Source: Verrucomicrobiota bacterium (GTDB lineage Bacteria > Verrucomicrobiota > Verrucomicrobiia > Limisphaerales > J093). From it: a DNA stretch of 64,000 nucleotides. The stretch covers positions 124,001-188,000 of the forward strand of contig JADJWF010000002.1 in the NCBI GenBank assembly GCA_016716505.1, given 5' to 3'. The notes under the pieces were generated by a model. That model was not told the origin of the DNA. It searched no databases and was given only the letters and a program-made list of their open reading frames with translations. This document shows, piece after piece, positions 41,156-48,478 of the stretch; position 1 is the first letter of the stretch; each line of letters begins with the position of its first letter. Both the position numbers and the translations under genes were made by a program.

Positions 41156-43573
41156 TCACGGTCCCTGCCGCAGCCGGTAGAAGCGAACGCGTTCGGCGGA
41201 AGCCGTGCCATCCGACCAACGCATGAGTTCGCCCGTGGAATAGACCGTGTCCAGCGGGGTCCAGGAATGCAGGTCCGAGGAGGCTTCGATGACGTAGCTC
41301 GTGCCTGCGCGTCCGCTGAAGGCAAGCTGGAACCGACCATCCGGCTCGAAGCCAATCGTTGGCCCGAACACCGGCAGCGCGCCCACCACCAGGGTGGATC
41401 CCGCCAGCGGCCTCACGGTGTACCCGTCCGGGCTGGTCACGTCCGCGGAGCCGAGAACCAGGGTCCACTCCCGCTGGGCCGCCACGCCCGGCAGCACTTC
41501 GAAGACGAGCTCCGCCACCCGCGAACTCGCCGTGGACCAAGCCTGCAAGGCGCTGAACGCCACGTTAATGCTTCCTGCGTCGGCCAGCCACACGCCCAGC
41601 GCGCCCGCCGGCACCATCGGTCCGACCCGCACGCCCCCTTCCACCAACCGCAACGCCTGAGCGGGAAACTCGATCCGGAACGACATGCCGCTGATGCTCT
41701 GCCCCAGCCCCGCCAGTTCCACCCGTACGATGATCTGCTCGCCCGGCATGGCCCGGGGGGCATCGGACAACAAAATCGCGGCGGGGCCCGAAAGGACCGG
41801 CGCCACCGGTGGCGCCCCATGGATTGGCCCGCCGGCTCCACTGGGCTGGATGGCCCCGCGTCCCAACGCCCCACCGCCCGCCGGCCTTGGCTGCGGATCC
41901 AACCCCACCACTGCGCGCAAGACGCGCACCACGTCGCCCGAATCGAGCGACCGGCTTTCGTTCAAATCGTTCGCCCGCACGTCCCACGGGCGCACCGGCT
42001 CCAGCGACGCGACAAACCGCTGAATCACCGTGGCGTGGCCGATGTCGAGCCGGTCGTTTCCGTTGTTGTCGCCGGTGAACCGTCGCGGCTGGATCGGCAC
42101 CGTTCCCGGCACGACGGCGGTTCCCAAGAGGATCGGAGTGCCGCGTTCATCGGCGTGATCGAGCAGGACCAGGCCCAAATCCGTCCGCGTCGGCTCTGGC
42201 ACGCTCCGCGCGCGGAAGCTGAGGTTCGCCAGCACCTGCTCGCCCGGGGCAATCCCCGTTCCTGCCCGCGACAGGGTCACCCGCACGGTGCCCGGGGTGT
42301 CCGTGTTCACCTCAGCCAGAGCACCGGCAAGAACGTCGGTGAAAGTGACGGCAGGATCGCGGAGCCATTCCGGGTCGTACCGCACCTCGAAACTCAGTCC
42401 GCCCACGTCACTGCCGCTGTTCAGGATCACCGGCACGTCGAAACGCCTCCCTTCCTGCGTGGCGTCCAACTGCCCGAGGCCAAACACCCGCAACGGCTGC
42501 CAGGTGACGACGATCTCTTCCGCCGTCGTGCCGAACGCTGGCGACTCGATCACCGGCGGAACCAATTCCGCGCTGACGCGGAAGGACGACGTGAGCACGA
42601 GCGGCTCCTCGTACCGCGGCGAACTCAGTGTCGGCTCGGTGCCATCGAGCGTGTACCGAACTTCGCCGCCCGCGACACGCGAGGTCAGGGTCACCGTAAC
42701 CGACCCGGTGAAGAAACCGGGCGTAGGATGCACCGATAGATATTCCGGGGTCCCACTCAACGTCATGGTCGCGTTGGCTGGCAGATTGCGATACTCGCGG
42801 GTTGCGCCTGAAGGCCAGGTCACGACCAAAACGTCCACGGTGCTCGCCGTGCCGAGGCCAAAGTGCAGTGTCGAGTCCGTACCGCCCCAACCATCGAAGG
42901 CCACCAGTTCCCGCATCTGCCATGACTCCCCGCTGTCCGTACGGGTTTTCAGGCGGGCGCGAAGACCGTTTGGCGACAGCTCGCCGGCCTTTTGGGCGAC
43001 GCGGATTTTGAACCACCGGTTGCCGTTGCCCCGATTCCGATACAGTTGGTTGTTCCCGCCAGCCCATTTGGAAACGAACAAGTCCAAGAACCCGTCACCG
43101 TCGTAGTCCGCCAGAACCACCGAGTTCCCATGGCCGCCGGGCAAAGCAGGCGGTTCATCCAGCACCCGTTCAAAGACACCGTCTCCCTGATTCCGGTAGA
43201 GGAACACCGCCGATTGCGTGAAGCTCGCGACAAACAGATCCAGGTCGCCGTCATTGTCGTAGTCCGCCCACGTGCAACCGTTGGAATCGGCCGCGTCGGT
43301 GACAATAACCCCGGTCGTGATGCGCGTGAACACGCCCCTGCCCTCGTTTCGGTGCAGGAAGCTGGGGCCGAGCCGATTCGCGACGTACAAGTCCAGATCA
43401 CCGTCATTATCGTAGTCTCCCCAAGCCGCGCCTGGACTGTCCCCGACCTCGGCAACCACGCTTGCAGTGACGGGAACAAACAATGGGTTCGCGGGTTCAG
43501 CAACAAGCCTGGCAATACCAAGGGCGACGGCGCTGATGGCGAGCGAACGGAGGAACACAGTTGAAGATTTCAT
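41156..43573 (-). CDS. Secreted FG-GAP/ASPIC protein with cohesin-like and dockerin domains
   Basis: An 805-residue exported protein with a rare domain mix. Order: signal peptide (1-26), three FG-GAP/VCBS repeats (A-W-G-D-Y-D-N-D-G-D-L-D-L-Y and two more, about 40-200), an ASPIC/UnbV domain (H-F-G-L-G ... W-P-S-G-A, ending near 270), a chitobiase/beta-hexosaminidase C-terminal-like domain (Y-T-L-D-G-T-E-P-T), a cohesin-like beta-sandwich (P-V-I-L-N-S-G-S-D-V-G-G-L-S-F), a dockerin type I pair (D-N-N-G-N-D-R-L-D-I-G and N-D-L-N-E-S-R-S-L-D-S-G-D), a second cohesin-like part, and a C-terminal domain ending E-R-V-R-F-Y-R-L-R. It is monocistronic with its own promoter. Confidence 0.85.
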   Translation of the reverse strand: MKSSTVFLRSLAISAVALGIARLVAEPANPLFVPVTASVVAEVGDSPGAAWGDYDNDGDLDLYVANRLGPSFLHRNEGRGVFTRITTGVIVTDAADSNGCTWADYDNDGDLDLFVASFTQSAVFLYRNQGDGVFERVLDEPPALPGGHGNSVVLADYDGDGFLDLFVSKWAGGNNQLYRNRGNGNRWFKIRVAQKAGELSPNGLRARLKTRTDSGESWQMRELVAFDGWGGTDSTLHFGLGTASTVDVLVVTWPSGATREYRNLPANATMTLSGTPEYLSVHPTPGFFTGSVTVTLTSRVAGGEVRYTLDGTEPTLSSPRYEEPLVLTSSFRVSAELVPPVIESPAFGTTAEEIVVTWQPLRVFGLGQLDATQEGRRFDVPVILNSGSDVGGLSFEVRYDPEWLRDPAVTFTDVLAGALAEVNTDTPGTVRVTLSRAGTGIAPGEQVLANLSFRARSVPEPTRTDLGLVLLDHADERGTPILLGTAVVPGTVPIQPRRFTGDNNGNDRLDIGHATVIQRFVASLEPVRPWDVRANDLNESRSLDSGDVVRVLRAVVGLDPQPRPAGGGALGRGAIQPSGAGGPIHGAPPVAPVLSGPAAILLSDAPRAMPGEQIIVRVELAGLGQSISGMSFRIEFPAQALRLVEGGVRVGPMVPAGALGVWLADAGSINVAFSALQAWSTASSRVAELVFEVLPGVAAQREWTLVLGSADVTSPDGYTVRPLAGSTLVVGALPVFGPTIGFEPDGRFQLAFSGRAGTSYVIEASSDLHSWTPLDTVYSTGELMRWSDGTASAERVRFYRLRQGP

Positions 43574-43616
43574 CGCCGATCCGATAAGCAGTGGCCTTTC
43601 AGCGTACTGGCAAGCC

Positions 43617-43645
43617 GGAGTATGCTTCGGTCCCGCGAAAGTCAA
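43617..43645 (-). promoter_or_regulatory. Promoter of the cohesin/dockerin gene
   Basis: On the minus strand TTGACT (43645-43640), 17-nt spacer, TACTCC (43622-43617). The ATG at 43573 is 43 nt further on, so this transcript has a normal leader, unlike most others here. Confidence 0.5.
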
Positions 43646-43822
43646 TCCTAACTAAATCGGCGCTTCCGCTCGGCAGAAGACATCACAATATCGCCAATGC
43701 CGGGCCGTTAATGAGCCCTTTCCCAGCTCCGCGGGTTCGGGGTCCCAAGCCGCCGCCCGTTTCCCGCGAAATGCCTCTTGCGCGGGCAGCCTCGCCCACC
43801 AATCTCCCCGGCGAGTCGAACC

Positions 43823-44794
43823 ATGGGAATGACCATCGAATCCTGCCGTTTCCTCGGAGAAGCCCGCCTGGCCGGCGTCGCCTTCGGACGGGTACTCACC
43901 TTGGGGCGACAGAGCCTCTGGGTTAGTCCCGAGCGTCTGGTCGAGCTGGCCCGCGAGGCAGGAGCCGTTTCTGGTTCCAATCAAGCGGCCCGGGCCGGCG
44001 AGGCGCTCCGGTCAGACGAGCGGCGCTTCGAGGCCTTTCTGCGGCTCTTGGGAGCCACGGAGGTGCTGGCCTGCGACGCTTCGCCCTACGAAGGAGCCGA
44101 GGTCATCCACGACCTGAACCAGCCTATTCCAGCGGATCTGGCCGGGCAGTTTGACCTTGTTCTCGACGGCGGCACACTCGAACACGTGTTCCACTTCCCC
44201 ACCGCCATTTCGAACTGCATGAAGCTGCTGCGCGTCGGCGGCCGGTTGTTGCTGTTCACGCCCGCCAACAACTATTGCGGACACGGCTTCTACCAGTTCA
44301 GCCCGGAGTTGTTCTACCGTGTCCTGGGGCCCGACAACGGCTTTCAGATCGAACGCCTCCACGCGATGGTGGACACGGCAGGGTTTTCCAGTTTGTTCGG
44401 GGTGAAATACGCTTTCCCGATTCGCAGTCGGCGCTTCGCCGTGGCTGACCCGCTCTCAGTGGGGGAGCGCGTGTTGCTGGTAAATCCGAGCCCCACGCTG
44501 CTGTTCGTTCAGGCCCGCCGCGTGGCTGCCGTGGAGCCGTTTCGCGCCTGGCCGCAACAGAGCGACTACGTCAGCCAATGGCAGGAAGGCACCTCCGTCC
44601 ACCCGCTGACCCAATCGTCGCGCGGCGGCCGGCTAATCGGATGGCTGCGGCGCCGGTTTAGTGAGCGGTTTTGCCGCGAGACGCTGCCCCGGCTGGCGTG
44701 GTTCCTTGACCCGCTGCGTCAAAGGCGCTTCCTCCGTGCGGCCTCCTTCTCCAACCGGCGACACTACCAGCCGGTTTCACCCCCCCAATTATGA
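43823..44794 (+). CDS. Putative class I SAM-dependent methyltransferase
   Basis: A 323-residue cytoplasmic protein. The central part reads F-D-L-V-L-D-G-G-T-L-E-H-V-F-H-F near residue 112, then C-M-K-L-L-R-V-G-G-R-L-L-L-F-T-P-A-N-N, the post-motif pattern of Methyltransf_11/23-type enzymes. The usual glycine-rich SAM motif is not obvious: it is replaced by L-G-A-T-E-V-L-A-C-D-A-S. It may be a divergent enzyme or a degenerate fold. Its stop TGA overlaps the start of the GT8-like gene (ATGA, 44791-44794), which points to a joint role, perhaps modifying an exported glycan. The target is unknown. ATG at 43823 and the second ATG at 43829 are both possible starts. Confidence 0.65.
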   Translation: MGMTIESCRFLGEARLAGVAFGRVLTLGRQSLWVSPERLVELAREAGAVSGSNQAARAGEALRSDERRFEAFLRLLGATEVLACDASPYEGAEVIHDLNQPIPADLAGQFDLVLDGGTLEHVFHFPTAISNCMKLLRVGGRLLLFTPANNYCGHGFYQFSPELFYRVLGPDNGFQIERLHAMVDTAGFSSLFGVKYAFPIRSRRFAVADPLSVGERVLLVNPSPTLLFVQARRVAAVEPFRAWPQQSDYVSQWQEGTSVHPLTQSSRGGRLIGWLRRRFSERFCRETLPRLAWFLDPLRQRRFLRAASFSNRRHYQPVSPPQL

Positions 44795-45624
44795 GCGCGC
44801 CACCGACCAGCTTTGTCACATCACCCGCCAGTCCTCGTCAGGCGGTGGTCACGGTCGTCTATGGCTCGCACGCCGAACGGCTGGACTACACGTTCACCAG
44901 TTTCCACCGCAACCCCCACCTCGAACTCCACGCCTTCGTCATTGGCGATCGTTTGCCCGCAAATCAGGTCGCGGGAGTGCGCTACCACCTCCGGGCTCCG
45001 GACCGTTCGTTTTCGCACCCGATGCGGGACGCCGACTTTCGTCGCTGGTGCTTCATTGACGAACTGGAAGTTGAATACGCAGTCGTTGTGGATGGGATGG
45101 ATGTCCTCTGCCTGCGCCCGATCCCGCCCCTTCCAGAACTCCTGCGCGGCGGTGCCTTTGCCGGCTGCGTTGAGCATGACGGCGGCCGTCGTCTCGGTGG
45201 CGGACTCTACACGAGCAACTTCCTGAACGCGGGGGTCACCTTTTGGAACATCGCTGCCAGCCGGGCTATGCGGCAGGAAATCGAAACCCGTGGCCGAACC
45301 CGCTACCGCAACCTCGTGGATGACCAACTGGCCCTCAACGAAGTCATCCACACCCGGTACTTCGATCACATCACGCTCTTGCCGTGCCACTACAACTATC
45401 GCGGATCCCTGGGGCCCAGGCCGGCCGGGTGGCCGCGAACCTCCAGCCTTGATGGCGTCCGCATCTACCACAACCGCCACTGGATCGAGGAGGCAAAACG
45501 CCGCGTCCCGACGGCCGATCGTCCACCGTTAAGTGTCCTGCCGCCCGACGCTGGCCCGCTGAACGCGTGGCAACAGCGCTGGCGCCGCTTCGTCACCCGC
45601 TGGCGACGCGAGGGCTACCGCTGA
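44791..45624 (+). CDS. Glycosyltransferase-like protein (GT8/GT-A fold)
   Basis: A 277-residue protein resembling GT-A enzymes of the glycogenin/GT8 group. It has V-V-T-V-V-Y-G-S-H-A-E-R near residue 19, an acidic D-G-M-D-V-L motif near 107 where a DxD metal site is expected (V-V-V-D-G-M-D), a N-A-G-V-T-F-W-N segment near 149 and D-D-Q-L-A-L-N near 178. All these positions are typical of nucleotide-sugar transferases. No signal peptide. The first codons overlap the methyltransferase stop by 4 nt, so the two are coupled. The family assignment is by pattern and the substrate is unknown. The C-terminal 40 residues are Arg/Trp rich. Confidence 0.62.
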   Translation: MSAPPTSFVTSPASPRQAVVTVVYGSHAERLDYTFTSFHRNPHLELHAFVIGDRLPANQVAGVRYHLRAPDRSFSHPMRDADFRRWCFIDELEVEYAVVVDGMDVLCLRPIPPLPELLRGGAFAGCVEHDGGRRLGGGLYTSNFLNAGVTFWNIAASRAMRQEIETRGRTRYRNLVDDQLALNEVIHTRYFDHITLLPCHYNYRGSLGPRPAGWPRTSSLDGVRIYHNRHWIEEAKRRVPTADRPPLSVLPPDAGPLNAWQQRWRRFVTRWRREGYR

Positions 45625-45706
45625 ACCACGGCTGTCCTTTGAAACCTCCGCGCCGGCAGACGCGGAAGCCTCCGGCACTCCGCCGACAGACAGAAGGGCG
45701 CGCGAG

Positions 45707-48478
45707 TCACCGGCCCGCCGCAGCGGGTTGATTCAATGAGGCAGTCAGGCGCCGGTCCAGCGCGGCAAAGGCTCGATCCGGCTCGGTCTGCCCGTCCCAG
45801 GCGTTCCAGAACGAATTGAGCGGGGAGCTCTCGACGTGCTGTTTTTGCTTCACGTCGCCCTCGCTGGTGGCGCCCTTGGGCTGCCAGTCCGGCCCGAGCG
45901 CGGCGCGGGCCTGTTCGAGCCAGTGCCGGGCGGCGGCGGCGTCGCCGCGTTTCCAGGCCAGATAGCCGCGCAGGAAAAAGCCGCCCACGGCCTTGGGGTT
46001 GGTGTGTGTCGCGGCAGCCAGGCGTTCCTCGGCCAGTTTCAGATTGCCGCGCAGCAGCGCGACCTCGCCCAGCACGAGCAGCGCGCCGGTCTCCTCGGGA
46101 TTGATGGAATGGGCGCGCTCAAGCGCCTGCTCGGCGGCGGCCAGGTCGCCGTCATTGCGGGCGAACTGGGCGCGAATGACGCCCCACTGCTGCCAGGCGC
46201 GGTGGCTCTGGGGATTGAGCTGCTGGAGCCCTTCCAGGGCTGCCAGTGCGCCGTCCACGTCGCCCAGGCTGGCGAGGCACAACCCCAGGTAATAGCGGGA
46301 GTCCTCGTGACGGGGGTTCAACGCGATGGCCTCGCGGAAGAGGCGGACGGCCCGGGCGTTGTCGCGCTCGACCTTCATGGCGTTCATGGCCGCGCGCTGG
46401 GTGTTCCAGAATTGTAGCAGGCGTTGCTTATCCTCGGCGGGTTTGGCCGGGGTACCGGCGGCCGCGGCAGGTGCTTCCCCCGCCGCCACGGCGGCGTTCC
46501 GGGAAGCGCCGGTGACCGGTGTGGGTGCCGGTTGTCGGCTGCCGGATGCCGGCCGGCCGGAGTCCGAAGCCACGCCCGCCCCGGCGCCCGAAGTCAGGCG
46601 GCGCAGGGTCGTGTCGCCTTCGGCGAGTTCGTAAAAGGCATTGGCCTCCACGCCCTCGAAGATATTTGTGCCGCCGGCGTGCCAGCGCACCTCCAGGCGA
46701 TCCACGCGGGCGGCGGTGCCCAAGCCCCAGTGCAACGTGTGGCTGCCCTGGGAGAGGTAGCTCACCCCGGTGACGCTGCGTCGCAGCGGCACGCCGTTGA
46801 CCCAGGCGATCACGGTGGAGCCGTCGCCGAAGCCGTTGGCCACGCCGGCGGCGTTTTTCGAGCGCAGGCGCACCTTGAGCCAGTGGCCCTTCGCCAGGTC
46901 GTTGCGGAACAGTCGCACGCCCTCGTAAAGATCGGCCACGGCGAAATCGAGGTCGCCGTCGAGGTCGTAATCGGCGCAGGCCAGGCCGCGGCTGACGTGT
47001 TTTTCGGCCAGGCCGGGGTGGAGCGGGGCCAGGTTGTGGAAGAATTCGCCGTGTTGATTCCAGAACAGGAACAGCTCCTGGGGCTGGAGTTTTTTGGGCG
47101 GCGGGCCGTCCGCCTCGAGGGTGCTGCCGTTGGCGACCAACAGGTCCAGCCAACCGTCGTGATCGAGGTCGGCAAACTCGCTGCCCCAGCCGACGTAAGG
47201 CAACGCAATCTGGCCCAGGCCGCGCCGATCAGCGACGTCGAGGAACATGACCGGGCTGCGGCGGCGTGGCGGCGCGGCGCGGGCCTCGGCCGGGGTCGGG
47301 GAGGTTGGCGTCGCGGCCGGTGAAGCCGCAGGAGAATTCGTAGTCGCTCCGCTGCTGCCCCGCGGGTTTTTAAGCAGGCTTTCGTACAGCGCGTTTTCCT
47401 GCGCCACCCAGTGCGAGACGAACAGGTCGTCGTCGCCGTCCCGGTCAAAGTCACCCACGGCCAGGCCCATTGCGCTGCGGTAATCGGCGATGAGCGCCGG
47501 GTGGCTGAGGTCCTCGAAGCGGCCGCCGGTGTTGCGGTACCAGACGTTGTCGGAGACGTCGTTGGCCACGTAGAGATCGAGCCAGCCGTCCTGGTCCAGG
47601 TCGTGCCAGAGCGCGCCCAAGCTGCGGCCCTCGGGGTTTTGCACCTTCAACTCGGCGGCCATGTCGCGGAACGAGCCGTCTGGCTGCTGGTGGAACAGGG
47701 CGTTCAGCCCGGCCGCATACGAGGCCGGATTCAGCGTGTACGGCACGGCGGTGCCGAGCTGGTCAGAGATTTTGTCGCGGTCGGCGTCGTTGGCCAGGTA
47801 CCGCACGTACTGGCACACATACAGGTCCGGCCGGCGGTCGTTGTCGAAGTCGCCCCAGGCCACGCCGGACCAGAAGCCGGGCCGGTGGGGCAGACGCGGG
47901 TCGCGGGTGAACCGGCCGGTGCCGCCCTCGTTGCGCAGCAGCACCAGGGCGTCGTAGCCCGCCACGGCCAGATCCAGGAACCCGTCGCCGTCGTAGTCCC
48001 CCCAGGCCGCGCCCAGCCCGCGGAGGCGCAGTTCGGGGAACGCGTCCACGCGGCGGAAGGTGCCGTTGCCGAGGTTCTCCAACAGCGCACAGGGCAGGAG
48101 CCGGTCCTCCGGCAGGGTCAACGCGCCGCCGGCCGACACGAGAAACAGGTCGTCATCGCCGTCGTTGTCGAAGTCGCCCCAGGCCAGACCAGGCCCCATG
48201 TCCTCGGGCAACTGCGAGGTGCGGTCGCCGGCGAAGTTGCGGAACTCGGCCAGGCCGGCGGCGCGGGTCACGTCGGTGAAGCGTGGCCGTGGCGCGTCCG
48301 GCGGCAAACCGCGGGCCAGCTCGCTGGTGATGTCGTCCGGCCTTTCATCCGGCCGGTAGGCGACGGGGCGGGAGCGCTGGTAGAGGAGGACGCCCAGCAC
48401 GCCGCCCACGACGAACGCCGCGCCCAGCAGCGCGAGGGTCCAGCGCAACCGGCGGCGGCGGGGCGAGAGCGGGGTCAT
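45707..48478 (-). CDS. FG-GAP/VCBS, ASPIC/UnbV and TPR membrane-anchored protein
   Basis: A 923-residue extracytoplasmic protein. Residues 12-33 form a membrane anchor after R-R-R-R. FG-GAP repeats with D-F-D-N-D-G-D-D-D-L and D-Y-D-G-D-G-F-L-D-L loops run from about 60 to 530, broken by a Pro/Ala/Thr-rich spacer near 385-425. The ASPIC/UnbV domain follows (H-W-L-K-V-R-L-R-S-K ... H-W-G-L-G-T), then a low-complexity linker and four or more TPR repeats (E-D-S-R-Y-Y-L-G-L-C-L-A-S-L-G-D and so on) to the end. The start ATG overlaps the stop of the cytochrome gene by 4 nt, so it is translated with it. It may hold or dock the cytochrome; this is inference. Confidence 0.92.
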   Translation of the reverse strand: MTPLSPRRRRLRWTLALLGAAFVVGGVLGVLLYQRSRPVAYRPDERPDDITSELARGLPPDAPRPRFTDVTRAAGLAEFRNFAGDRTSQLPEDMGPGLAWGDFDNDGDDDLFLVSAGGALTLPEDRLLPCALLENLGNGTFRRVDAFPELRLRGLGAAWGDYDGDGFLDLAVAGYDALVLLRNEGGTGRFTRDPRLPHRPGFWSGVAWGDFDNDRRPDLYVCQYVRYLANDADRDKISDQLGTAVPYTLNPASYAAGLNALFHQQPDGSFRDMAAELKVQNPEGRSLGALWHDLDQDGWLDLYVANDVSDNVWYRNTGGRFEDLSHPALIADYRSAMGLAVGDFDRDGDDDLFVSHWVAQENALYESLLKNPRGSSGATTNSPAASPAATPTSPTPAEARAAPPRRRSPVMFLDVADRRGLGQIALPYVGWGSEFADLDHDGWLDLLVANGSTLEADGPPPKKLQPQELFLFWNQHGEFFHNLAPLHPGLAEKHVSRGLACADYDLDGDLDFAVADLYEGVRLFRNDLAKGHWLKVRLRSKNAAGVANGFGDGSTVIAWVNGVPLRRSVTGVSYLSQGSHTLHWGLGTAARVDRLEVRWHAGGTNIFEGVEANAFYELAEGDTTLRRLTSGAGAGVASDSGRPASGSRQPAPTPVTGASRNAAVAAGEAPAAAAGTPAKPAEDKQRLLQFWNTQRAAMNAMKVERDNARAVRLFREAIALNPRHEDSRYYLGLCLASLGDVDGALAALEGLQQLNPQSHRAWQQWGVIRAQFARNDGDLAAAEQALERAHSINPEETGALLVLGEVALLRGNLKLAEERLAAATHTNPKAVGGFFLRGYLAWKRGDAAAARHWLEQARAALGPDWQPKGATSEGDVKQKQHVESSPLNSFWNAWDGQTEPDRAFAALDRRLTASLNQPAAAGR

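Noticed and set aside
45641..45680. Hairpin TCCGCG/CGCGGA after the GT8-like gene as a terminator
   Set aside because: Only 6 bp and no T-run follows; not distinguishable from chance in this GC-rich DNA.
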